Of a stretch of 64,000 nucleotides of DNA, positions 33,743 to 44,800 are shown in pieces. This DNA comes from Rhizophlyctis rosea. Taxonomy: Eukaryota > Chytridiomycota > Chytridiomycetes > Rhizophlyctidales > Rhizophlyctidaceae. Both the position numbers and the translations under genes were made by a program. The notes beneath the pieces are model-generated. The model did no database searches. It had not been told where the DNA came from and saw nothing but the letters and a program-made list of their open reading frames with translations. Position 1 is the stretch's first letter. Each line of letters opens with the position of its first letter. Location of the stretch: the NCBI GenBank assembly GCA_027596075.1, contig JADGJC010000052.1:62001-126000 (forward strand). Direction: 5' to 3'.

Positions 33743-34642
33743 TCAATAGTAGGTTGTGTAAGACGTCGTGCGCGAATGGCCTCCATAGGAAACGGTGTTC
33801 GAGGTTGTCGTGTAACTGTATGAGTGATTGTTGTAGCCGCCGCCATTGTTGGTGCAGCATCCGCCTATGAAGGATAGAGTCAAACTCGTTCTTACGGAAC
33901 AGGAACGGTAATCGTTAGTGACTTTCATGCGAATCGCCATTTAATGACGCAGTCATACATACCCAGCTGCACCAAGGAACCAGGTCGCTGCCGTTCGTGC
34001 TTGATTGTAAAACTCCTCATCGCATGTAGCTGCGGAGTTGTCACGGATAACTCTCATCCCAACTGTGTAAAGCATTTCACGATGCATTGAGTCCAAAAGC
34101 TTTCCTGAAAATCAAAAGCCAATCACCACCCCCAACTCACCTATAATACTGGTAGCAAACATCAAAAACCAACAAACCGCCCCTAACAACCCATACGCGC
34201 CCAAGAAGATAGGTCCAAAACACTCAATGATCCCCTCCAAACAATTCAAACACCCCGCCACACAATTCCCAAACGTCACCGCAAACAGCTGAGCTGTAAG
34301 CCAAATCACCGCACACCCCGCTACGCTGGCGATGATAAAGGCCACAACAATAGAACACGCGCGGAGAAGATTGACGGCATATCGCAATGATATGTCACAT
34401 GGGAGGTGGTCGGTGTTGGGTGTCGTTGGTATGGCTAATGTGGTGTTGGCGAGATGGACGATGTAGACCCAGAGAGCGGTGTACCCGAGTATGAGGAGGA
34501 AGGAGATGAGGAAGAGGAAGAATTCGCAGGTGAAGAAGTAGCCGATGCCTGCGCAGCAGGTGAAGGACTCCTTTTTGGGACGGCCGGCTTCGACGTCGTC
34601 TACGTTGAGGTTTGTGCCGGGTGTGATGGTGGTTGAGGGCAT
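33743..34642 (-). CDS. Four-helix membrane protein, function unknown
   Basis: Minus-strand gene with three exons: the first from 34642 to about 34139, the second around 34065-33962, the third from about 33870 to 33743. The N-terminus (MPSTTITPGTNLNVDDVEAG) is polar. Four hydrophobic segments follow: FFLFLISFLLILGYTALWVY, ACSIVVAFIIASVAGCAVIW, FGPIFLGAYGLLGAVCW and the weaker FGNCVAGCLNCLEGIIECF. Several Cys pairs lie near membrane borders, possible palmitoylation sites. The second exon adds a soluble segment (VIRDNSAATCDEEFY) and one more weak hydrophobic stretch. The last exon is a Gly/Ser/Thr/Tyr-rich tail ending TTYY. No known family is recognised. The start is the first ATG before the hydrophobic core; the frame is open upstream. 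Confidence 0.65.
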
Positions 34643-35593
34643 AGTGTGGTATGATTTACCTATGAGATCTGTTCGATGAGTCTGGTATTGATAGTGCGTT
34701 TGGTTCAAGATTGCCGCTGGCAACTGGTGGGTGTTCGGTCTAATTCACTTTTTGATACATTCCCGTTCTAAGATCTCGTGGCGGTGCTGTACGGTTTAAG
34801 CATGTTTCTTTCATATATCTACATATGTGCACGAGATGCAGGGTGGCCGCTTGGAACTCATGCTTGCAGTGTTGTGTTCCAGTGGAGTATGAGTACAACT
34901 TTGGAAGAGGTGTCGGAGAGCATCGAAGTCCTCGTGATAAGCATATCCGACAAGCTGTCTCTCGTTTTGAGTGCATTGCCAAAATTGCCAAGGCAGCGCC
35001 AAATGAATAAGTTAATTGTAGAGCAGTCATCAACAAACAGCACAACATGGGCCTTCATCAAAGCCAGGGGACCTTCGTGGACCCTGAAGGTTCACCTTCG
35101 CAGGTGGTGGCTTTGATGACGCGTTTCGTGCAACCACGGTTGACGCTGCGGACCAGAACCAAAGAGTTCCCTTTCCAGCAATTCGATCACATCCCCAAGA
35201 ATATCACTCTCCTCGTTTTACGCCATAAGCTCGCCGTCAGTTCCGCCATCTTCTACATCCCCCTTCTAAATGTCGGACCTCATGCCTGGCACCGCATGGG
35301 ACTAGACGACGACCTCCCACACCCGTGCCACGGTTTACAGGTTGTTCAACAGATTGTGCTATGATAGTATGTGGAAGGTAGATTCACTAAGCATCTCGTA
35401 TCATCATACACTGGCTAAAAGCGCCAAAGCAGTCATCAAACTGCCAAAATGTGCAAAAAGCATATATTGTACAATGGATGGCAGATATGAAGTCACGGGG
35501 GAATGCTATGAATCTTTTGCAACTAGGTCAAAATGAAGAGACTGTTATCATATTATTTGCTACAACCGTATTGAAGTCAGAAGGAACTCACCC
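34643..35593. other. Intergenic region with a structured element
   Basis: Several overlapping frames exist (plus 34778-35116 and 35047-35364; minus 34740-35048), none with family features. A sequence able to fold as a three-way junction lies at 35056-35118 and is listed separately. Confidence 0.35.
35056..35118. other. Potential three-way-junction RNA fold
   Basis: CATCAAAGCCA (35056-35066) is perfectly complementary to TGGCTTTGATG (35108-35118). Between them are two nested hairpins: GGACCTTC/GAAGGTTC (35069-35076 with 35086-35093, one G-T pair) and CACCT-TCGC-AGGTG (35093-35106). Together they make a compact 63-base three-way junction. No hammerhead core (CTGANGA, GAAA) is present. The plus strand also carries open frames here, so it may be coincidental. 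Confidence 0.35.
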
Positions 35594-36229
35594 TCAAAGG
35601 ATGTAAAGTTTGCTTTCATTGGGGAGCTTGACAGCCCACTTCTTCTGCACCACATCAAGTCCACGCACTACATGCAGCTTTTTCAGAATGGTCGCAACCT
35701 TCTCCCCGTCACGGGCTTCCCAGTACTCGCGAGAGAAAGCAACGTTGTCCTCTCCTATAATGATCATTGAAGTTATTGGTGACATTTTGTAATGGAAGGT
35801 GGGTAGGATCTGGGAGAAGAGTGCGTCGCGATTGGCTTCAGAGGTAACAGCGGCGAGCGGGATGAAGAAGCGTTGCTTTTCCAAAGAGGGGTTTTTCAAG
35901 AATGGCGGGGACGAGGTTCGAAGGTATCCTCCTTGCATGGTTGTGATACTGTCACGAACCAGGCGGGTTACGATCTGTTGCAAGCGAGACGCGAAAGTGT
36001 ATCACATTCCACATCATTACACATACATGATCAAGGTTGACAGCGCTGCTGCCTGGGCTTCGGCAACAGATCGGCGCAATCTGTTTGCGAATCGATGAAA
36101 TAGTTTACCCACCAATAGTAGGTGAAGAAAACGGCCTGGGTCATCGATCACGACTAGGTGGTAGCGGATGTAGTCAAAGATCTCAAAAAGCATCTCGTCT
36201 GGAAGTACGGCGAGCGGTTTGCTTGGCAT
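35594..36229 (-). CDS. F-box protein
   Basis: Two-exon minus-strand gene starting MPSKPLAVLPDEMLFEIFDY at 36229. Residues ~8-50 match an F-box (LPDEMLFEIFDYI ... LHLLLVGKLFHRFANRLR), the motif that binds Skp1 in SCF ubiquitin ligases. The second exon begins around 35965 (IVTRLVRDSITTMQGGYLR) and ends NESKLYIL at 35594. It has no recognised repeats such as LRR or WD40, so the target-binding part is unknown. The intron join (STLIMY to IVTRL) is phase 0 with a GTGTAA donor and is a modest inference. The protein is short (about 190 residues), typical of the many lineage-specific F-box proteins of fungi. Confidence 0.7.
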
Positions 36230-36592
36230 GGTGGGTTTTGTGTTGAGAGTAGAGGCTATGCTAAATTTGTTCACCTAATGCCGGCGAGGCTGAGAAATAT
36301 GGAAGGGGATTGGTCTGAACACAGGTTCGGTTCGCATTTGCACAACGCAAAAGTCTTGGCATTCGATTTTTATTCTTTATCTTTTTTGCGCGTCGGAACC
36401 TGCCTATTGTACGAAATTCATCTATCAGCAACAGAATCAATGCATATGAGTCACCACGGGTCACACTTCAGTGGTGAAGTTTCCCACCCGAAAAGCTGGG
36501 TCGAAGCGCAGCATAAATATTCCCTCACCATTTCTACCCCCGCCATCGGCAACATCAAGTAAACAACGACAGGTCTATAACATCCAGCTACT
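36230..36592. other. Divergent promoter region, F-box and RNA ligase genes
   Basis: About 360 bases between the start codons of two divergent genes, so both promoters should lie here. No specific element is identified. The plus-strand frame at 36158-36562 overlaps the F-box gene and looks like a shadow. Confidence 0.45.
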
Positions 36593-38526
36593 ATGACCTC
36601 TCAAGACACAGCAAACGCTATTGGAGGAACCCAACCACAGCTTACTCCTTCTGTCCCGCGAGGCTACCTTGCGTTGTTTGGTCGTGACAATACCGATTTC
36701 GAGAATGCTGTTGCGCAAATATTGAAAGAGGTGGAGGAGTCGAAACCAATACCGGAGGCGTGCTTGAAGAGAAGGTCAGAGAGGGATGGTGAGAGCGCTG
36801 GACATCATTTGACTATTTTGACGAAGTTGGTAAGTGGAAGGATTGGTCGAAGGCAGCGGACTAAACGTGGGAAAGTTTTATGACGACTATCTCACAGGAG
36901 CTGCACCCATATATGATCGCAACGTCTAAAGCGAACCCGACATCTCTCATTTCGAATCCTCTCCCAGCATCTATACGAACTCGCTTCACAGACCTTCCTC
37001 TCGTATGCCTCCTCGGCATCGCCCAAATCCATACCCATTCCCCAGTATACTTCATCCCTGCTCTCTACCCCTCCGCAACTCTCCTCCGCCGTCGACTGAA
37101 TCTGCCGCCACATCCGTTCCATGTGACACTAGGGTTTGCGAAACAAGACGAGACGGATCCCTCCGAACGTGCGTGGACGAAGCTTACATGGTTACATCGG
37201 GATGGCAAAGCGGCCAGGACGATGTTGGAGGGTTGTGAGGAGGTTTTGAAAAGTCTCAGTGGAAAGGCTGACATGAAAGAAGCTGAAACGGTGGTTGCGG
37301 AGACTGTTATCGAGCTTTGTACCCTGTTGTTAGATGATCCGGAGTGGACTTTGACATATATGCTGTCGGATCCCACCAACGGTGAGATGATGGTAGGGGA
37401 CACAAAGCAGACATTGACGGACCTCCTTTGTCTCCGTTCGCGAATGCGTGGAAAGTTACGATTCTACCAACTTTCTCTATTCGACGCGCTCGATGCTTTT
37501 AACCTCCTCCCAGCATCGACCCTCGTCTGCTCCCGTGTTGCCGCAGCGCATCTGGCGTTGGGTGAGAAGATTGAGGCGGCAAAGTATATCACGGAAGGCT
37601 TGAGCTTATCGTCTTCCGATCCTTTGTTACTCCAGTTGGCGACGCGAGCAGGGGTAGATCCATCAAGGATACAGAAATCCGAAGCATCATCAGCATCACA
37701 ACCCGCTCCCACATCCAGCACGACCACGTTCCCCATCAAATTCCCACGTACACCCCACCTCCTAGCCCTTTCACCTTCCATTTCCCGGGACGACCTCGTC
37801 CTCGCCCCACAGGACACAAAGCCCTTCCTTTCCCCGCGCACCGTAACGCTTGAGGAAAAGATTGATGGCGCAAATCTCGGCATAACGCTCGTACCGGACG
37901 GAACGTTCATCTTCCGTAACCGCGGCAAGATCATCACGGAGGCGAGCGCGACGCAGTGGGGCGGATTGGGGAGGTGGAGTGAGGGTCCTGGTGGGAGGGG
38001 TGTGAGAGGCGTTTTGGAGAGGGTTGGTGGGGGTGCGGTTGTGTTTGGGGAGTGGATGTGGGCTGTGCATGGGGTTGAGTATGATGGGTTGCCTGGGTGG
38101 TTTGTTTTGTTTGATATTTGGGAGCCGGTGGAAGGTGGTAGTGATAGTGAACATGGTGGGGTGAGAGGGGAAAAGAAGCGACGGGTTGAGCGTGATGGTG
38201 TTTACGAAGGGGGCCGATTCTGGAGTGCTAGGAGGAGAGATGAACTTGTTCGCAGTGTTTGTGACGATGAGGTCACAGTTCCAGTTGTTCCCTGTATAGC
38301 ACGGGACGTCGTACTGCGAAACGTACGTGACATCGTACCCTTCATGGACCGAATTTCCGCGTATGGGAAGAACAAGATTGAGGGTGTTTATGTGAGGTTA
38401 GAGAGTGAGGATGGGATGTGGTTGGAGAGGAGGGCGAAAGTTGTCGCGGCGGATTTTGTGCAGGCTATTGAGGAGGGTGGGCATTGGAGTAAGAAGATTG
38501 TTAAGAAGAATGGGTTGAAGTCTTGA
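36593..38526 (+). CDS. 2H phosphodiesterase / RNA ligase fusion
   Basis: Exons 36593-36829 and 36898-38526 join in phase 0 (621 aa). Residues ~20-210 resemble a 2H cyclic phosphodiesterase: HHLTILTKL and PFHVTLGF give the two H-x-T signatures. A middle helical region (SRVAAAHLALGEKIEAAKYI) looks TPR-like. From ~305 it is a nucleotidyltransferase ligase: EEKIDGANLGI (motif I, nucleotide-accepting Lys), IFRNRGKIITE, GEWMWAVHGVEYDGLPGWF with FVLFDIW (motif IIIa), KIEGVYVRLE (motif IV) and ERRAKVVAADF (motif V). This combines an end-healing and an end-sealing domain in one chain. The order is the reverse of fungal Trl1 tRNA ligase, and no kinase domain is present. It is probably an RNA-repair or splicing ligase in cytosol or nucleus; the substrate is unknown. 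Confidence 0.85.
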
Positions 38527-39294
38527 CGTGGGAGAAAGAGTTTAGTGGATGTTGGAAGGGGCGTGAAAGGAAGTTGTGGTGTGTGTTTTTATGTACATAG
38601 TTAATACATGAACTCTCCAATCGGGCGAAGATTTCGATGGACTTCAACATTAGCAGACTGCCCACATGCTCGACGTCGATGACCTTCCACTCGAGCATTG
38701 CTCTACACCACTCTTTCCATCCAATGCTAGCAGGCCCCGATTTCGGAATACCGTCGACATTGACTCGACAAGGGACCCTTTTGGACACTAATTGGGCGCG
38801 GTGTGTCAACACGCTGCAACAAGTCGATGCCATGACTGTGCCACCGATGGATGAAGTTGAGGCTTGGATGCTGGAGGGTGGCGGAGTCGCACCTTGTGGT
38901 TCGGGTGTGAGACTGGGGCCACAGCACGCATTACATTGCCAGCACACCTTCAGGGCAAAGTGCCTGCGGAATTTGACACCTCCATCTCCCTTCGCTTCTG
39001 TGGCATCGTGGAGGCCTTACAGCTATATGAAGGCAGCTAACGTTGATAGTCATCATATATACTCTTCGTAGACTGTCTGTGCTTAACGCTGTACCGTCAT
39101 TGAACTTGTTCCCGGACCTCATATAGAACCCACGCGAGACCCGTTCCAACTCCGCTTCGTCGGGCATCTTTCCCCACCTCTTTCAAGCTTTTACCGACTT
39201 GCAGGGTACACCTCGTTCACCTCATACTATTTTGGCTCCAAATCATATAGCCTGCTTACATCGTTGGCAGTGCTAACCTCATATCCCGATAAAA
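38527..39294. other. Intergenic region
   Basis: Lies between the RNA ligase stop and the ankyrin gene. A plus-strand frame (38637-39071) and a minus-strand frame (38501-38947) overlap each other; neither shows family features or a supported start. Confidence 0.4.
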
Positions 39295-41637
39295 ATGGTC
39301 TCACGCTTTAGCGTGACCAGCTTGACGCGTTTCTGCCTTCCCCTGCTCACTGCAACGTCGCTGTACTTCAACACGACAATTCCCCGCTCCTACACTTTCT
39401 TCATGTCATACGTGTACAAGTTCATCACGGCTTTGGCCGCCCGCATATCAGTCCCGCGGTTGTTGCACGTGCCTGGGGTCAAGGTGGAGGAAGTGAAGGA
39501 AGTTCCTGCCTGTGATCCTCCTGAGATATCGGAAGAAGCTGCGGCGTGGAGAGATGCCTTGTATACTGCATGCAGCGCAGGTAATGTCAGCCCATCACTT
39601 ATAGGACACAGGGCTTGGACTTATCTGCATCGATTCAGGCGACCTTGAGGCTGTCAAAAAGATCATTGATGACGAGGAGAACAAACGATTTTGGGAGATG
39701 GATTGGTATGAACTCCTTGAACAATCGTCGAACAGTTGGATGCATGTCAGTGCAAAGGAGGTACCTAATATCAAGTGCTCGTGCTACGTTAGCTGCATTG
39801 ACTGATCCTGAACGTGTTTGGCCCCAAAGGGAAACCTGGAAATCCTGAAATTGCTACTCTCGCACAAACCCAACGAAAGACTGCTGCATTGTTTTACGTC
39901 AGACCAAACCACGCCTCTGCTGTTAGCATGCGAACACAACACGTCGGTCGAGTGCGTGGACCTCCTGCTCAAGCATCGTGCTGCAACGTGGCCGTCCGAT
40001 TCTCGAGGCTTCACCGCTCTTTCTTGGGCTGTTTATCATAATAATGCGAAAATGGCACAACTTTTGGTGGATTCTGGGATGAAGCTAGAAGGCGACGCGC
40101 GATATGTGAACATTGCTGAAGCGAACCGTTCTTATGACATTTTCCCGATTCTTGCGGCGCATGGCTGCCGCTTGATTCGACCTGAAACTCTGTAAGTTAT
40201 GGTGAATGATTGCTAGAGGAATGCCAGAGGTTCTAACAGTTCCATCGCAGAAACTCCGCCGTCAAGTTTCGCGAACCCGCACGCTTGGTCCAACCCCTCT
40301 TACTATGCCTCGACGAAGAAACCCTCATGAAAAAGATCGAAAACCAAACCGCCCTCCACACCATCTGCGGCTCCGCCGACGAGTACGCAACGGGCGTGCT
40401 ACGACTATTGTTTCACCACTTCCCTAAAATGGAACTGAACGTAACGGACGGCGAAGGCAGGACGCCTCTTGGTGTTGCCTGCGAAAACCGTAATTACGAT
40501 GCTGTTAGACTCCTACTCAAGAAGGGGGCGGACGTAAACCACTTGATGGCGGGACTGTGTGGTGGCAAAACGGAGCGCTCCGTCCTCCATTTTGCTGTCG
40601 AACGACGAGATCTGAAACTGGCTTCTCACCTCCTCCGCCACGGTGCCACAGTAGACCTCCTGGACTCTGACAAAATGACCCCGCTCCACATCGCCCTAAC
40701 AGGCATTGGAGGCTACGAAGACGCCAACCACGCCGAAATAACCGACCTCTGCCGTCTCCTCATTCACGAATACGACGCGTCCCTTGAAATCCGAACAGAA
40801 AACACCCGCCGGACCCCGCTTCACCTGGCTTGTAAACTCAAGTCGGCGACAGACGACAGCTGGGGCCCGCAGTTTTTGGAGCTGTTGGATCGTAATCCTA
40901 GGGGGTCGAAGTTTAGTGTTAATGCGCAGGATAGGAAGGGGAAGACGGCGCTGCATCTTGCGGCGAGGTGTGTCAGGGGTGGGACGGGGGCGAAGTTGTG
41001 TCGGTGGTTGTTGGAACATGGAGCTATGTATAGTATCAGAGATCATAAGGGGAGGACGGCGGGGGAATGTGCAAAGACGGATGAGGTGAAGGACATTTTC
41101 AAGGGATTGGAGAAAGATTCGCATGTGCCTAGTTTGATGAGTTTGTGTGCTGGGGTGATTTGGAGGTGTGTATTTGGGTTCAATCTTCGTTTGATTATTT
41201 TGTAGATTTTGTGTTGGAATCGGGCATTAATGGACTCATCGTCATTTGATAATAGGGAACGGATCATCGTGACAGAAGCCCCCGACCGAGTCCTTGAGGT
41301 CCTCTATCCCGCGGTATACAAAGCTACACCATCGGCGGCGAACAGAACAACATCGACGCCGTTAAAGTTGGTGGAAAGTTTGGAAGCGCCGGAGGGGTTG
41401 AGTTTGAGGGGCAAGCATAGGAAGACACCGAAGAGCAAGAGGATACGGAATTCGCCCATTGCGGTGCGGTCGAAGAAGTTGAGGGAGGAGGGGGAGGGGG
41501 TTGGTGGGGCGGCGCCGGCGGTGGAAGGTGGACGAGGGGAGGGTGGGAGTGGGGAAGGGAGTGGTGGGAATGGTGGGGGGACGGGCATTAGACCACCTGT
41601 TTTTGGAGGTGGGGAATTTACATTTAATTTTACTTAG
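39295..41637 (+). CDS. Ankyrin-repeat protein
   Basis: Five-exon plus-strand gene. Exon 1 (39295-39580) encodes a basic, partly hydrophobic leader (FCLPLLTATSLYFN), perhaps a signal anchor. Exon 2 (from 39639) starts the repeats with GDLEAVKKIIDD, and exon 3 begins GNLEILKLLLSHKP. At least ten ankyrin units follow, for example TTPLLLACEHNTSVECVDLL, RTPLGVACENRNYDAVRLLL, RSVLHFAVERRDLKLASHLL and KTALHLAARCVRGGTGAKLC. The final join, about 41166 to 41254, leads to a tail rich in Gly, Lys and Ser ending GEFTFNFT. Ankyrin arrays bind other proteins. The target and cell site are unknown. A shorter gene ending at 41205 is possible if the last intron is not used. Confidence 0.85.
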
Positions 41638-41854
41638 TGGTTGTGCTCAATAGAGAGCTTCTGACTTTGATGGACATATGACGGACAAGTTAAATTGCTT
41701 TGAACCGATGGTTGTAAAACGTTGTGTCGAGATTTTCTAAGACCCTGGCGGTGGATGACTACGCCACACCGCCGCCCATTGCTTCCGATCTCGTCACCCA
41801 TCCGCACAAAAGCTTCACTTTCTCTCAGACATTCTCCGCCAATCTGTTCACACC

Positions 41855-44800
41855 ATGGAGCGATCAGTGATCGTTCAAGCAAGCATAGTGGACCATATTG
41901 CGGAGGACTGCATATTCATAGACCCAACTACTTTCGAAAGGTTACAAGATTCAGAGCATAGTGACTCCAATAGTGCAGGTTCGCCAGTGGGCCGAACAAA
42001 TCCAGACCGTGCCAAGCTCACCACAACTCAGATGGACAGATAACAGTAGCCCTCAGCGTCGAAGATGCGCTTCTGCCCAAAGTGCCTCACGGCAACCATA
42101 TTATTGCTCAGGCCATCGTGAAAGACGACATTGAGGTCAGCGATTGAGACTGCTACAGTCAGTGATTCAATGTAAACAAACCTTCTCTGGCTGTGTCTAA
42201 ATTTAGACCGCGGAACTTGACGCGTCTTTCTTACAACGCAACGGCATACCTGTTCCCGACACCAGTCGTATGGAGATTGGATTGTCGCGATGTATCCCCA
42301 TTGAACTGAGAGAGGTCGTACTGGCGGCGCTGGATATGGAAACATATCAGGTTGCTTCATGTGGTATGCTGCTGCTGCTCTTCTTTCGAGCTTTCCCACG
42401 GCAGTGGGTAATGATGTACAATCATTAGATATGCCGAACCACTTCCCAACCCGCCCGATCATCCGCCAATCAACAATATGCAGCATCCCGCACCATTCGA
42501 GTCTGCTTCGATTCCGCGTCATGATGTCCTTACCAGTTCTTCAAGGTTATTTATCCCATAATACGAAGATCCTCATTACAGAGCCACCCGACGTTCCCTC
42601 AGATGATGATGATCAACGGCCTTCAACTCCGCTTATGTCGTTTGACATCGACTCGGTGCTTGATGTGGGGTTGGTGGAACCTCAATATGATGCGGATGGG
42701 TTATATTTTGGGTTTGTGGATGGTGGGAGCGAAAGGGTGGATGATGTGAATGTGAGGGAGCGGGTGCAGTCGACGCGTGAAGCAGGGTTGTCAGTACGCG
42801 TGTTGGACCGTCCGCTATCTGTACGGATGCGTAGAGCATTGAAAGGCGGTGACGATAGTGCGTCTATATTTGTGTCAACTGCTACTCTCGTAGCATGGAG
42901 CTTATTCAGCGGAGACCTGGTTGGTTATTTGCACCCTTGACAGGGCTCTCTTGAAGTCGAATGCTCATTCGTTTATCATTCCAGGTTTTAGTCACGCCAA
43001 CAATTGGCGGGAAACATCGCACATGCCGTATATTTGGGATCGATCAATTGGCGGAGGACGATGGGTATGCACACAAATGAACATATGAAACGTCACACAT
43101 CGTAATCTCACTCCTCTCAATATACGCTCCAACTCAGTTCAAATAGAGTGATGCGCATTTCACCTGTCCTAGCCTTCAACCTCGGCGTGTCAAATAACTC
43201 AACGCTTTCCATCCGCTCACTCCAACACCTCGATCATAAAGCACCCGTCTCAACAGCATTAGAAGTCTCCATTGCTCGCGTCGCTGGGCGACTGACGAAT
43301 GATAAGCAGACGCTTGATGAGTGTCTGGCGCGGCTGAGGGAATGGTTTGAGGGGGCGGGGAAGTGGATTTGTGAGGGGGACGTTATTGTGGTTAAGGTTG
43401 ATGGTAAGAGGGAGGGGAGCGTCTTTTCGCATGCAGAGCGAAGGGGTTGATTGAGGCTTGAATGTAGAGGAACGGGCGAGGCTACGGTATCAGGTGGATG
43501 CTGGGGAGGATGGGGCGGTGGGTGAGGAAGATGAGTTGAAGTAAGTACACGTGTTGAAAGACCCGAGCGAATGCGGACATGAGTAACGATATGCAAGTTA
43601 TTTTCCAGTCGACGACGAGCGTGCGGATGGTTTCGCTTTTTTCAAAGTGACCGGCGTGAGGGTTGGGGAGTTACCGTCCGATGCGGCGGGCATTGATCAA
43701 GAGAACGGAACTGTAGTCGTTGATCCAAGTCAGACAAAACTTGTACAAGCTGGGGTCGTCAACTCGAGGGTGCCAGCGGGGCTGAGCCAGTTTTACGGCA
43801 AAGGTAGTGAATACATTTTTCCTATAAAGCTCCATCAACTTGGCACCCGTTGCTGACATGATCTCCCTCAGATATAAGATCTGATGGCTCATCACCAGCC
43901 AGTAAAACCCTCTTCGATGTAATGTCATCGACATTCTATTCCGCCACTCACGGTTTCGACATCACGGGCGCAATCCTATTGCACGGTCCTTCCGGTGTAG
44001 GGAAACGGACGTTAATGAGAAGCATTGCTGATGCGTTAGGCGTGCATCTACGTGAGGTAACCAACAACATTCGTTTTGATGCGCAAACTATGACGAGATG
44101 TAACAACTTCAGATATAGGTCAACTGTTTCGAAATAACGGGTGATACTCAGACTCGTGTGGAAGCCATGTTGCAAATTAATAGTGAGAAGGCTGCGGGTA
44201 TGGCGCCTTCTGTGTTGGTTTTGAGGAATGTTGAGGGGTTGATGGGGCGGGTGGGGGGTGAGGATGGTGAGGATGGTGAGTTGCGCCCTACATGCAGCAG
44301 GATTCAGTTATGGTGAGTTTGTTGAATTGTTATGTACGCAGGAAGTGCTGCGACAGGCTGGCTGCTTAACTGCATGAGCATCCTCCGGGAACAAACGAAG
44401 GCGTCTGGGCATCCGGTTATATTGTGTGCGACGACACGGGATGTGGAGAAGGTTGCGCCTGCTACGTTGAGTGTGTTTAGACATCAGATTGCGTGTGAGG
44501 TTTGTTGGGTGATGATGCTGTTTGTTCTTTGCGATGGGTTTTGAACTTTGGGTCGACAGACACCGTCCGAATCCGCTAGACAGCAGATTTTGTCAAGTCT
44601 TCTAAGAGAATCTCATCTTGCTCCGGATGTGGATTTGGCTCAGCTGGCGCGACAGACGGCGGCGTTTGTTCACCAGGATTTGGTTGATTTGGTTGCACGG
44701 GCTGGAGTTGGTGCGTTGGAGAGGGTGGGTGATTTGATGTGGGTATTCTGATGTGACTTTCGCGGTATCTCACTTGGGGTACTAAGATTGTACACTCATA

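Noticed and set aside
35056..35118. Hammerhead ribozyme
   Set aside because: The three-way shape is there but the CTGANGA and GAAA core bases are not.
38501..38947. Minus-strand frame overlapping the RNA ligase 3' end
   Set aside because: No family match, overlaps coding sequence of the opposite strand, and competes with a plus-strand frame of the same quality.
43430..43470. Apparent stop in the PEX6 N-domain
   Set aside because: A GTAAGA donor at about 43406 with an acceptor near 43469 removes it and restores phase (VKVD to EERARLRYQ).
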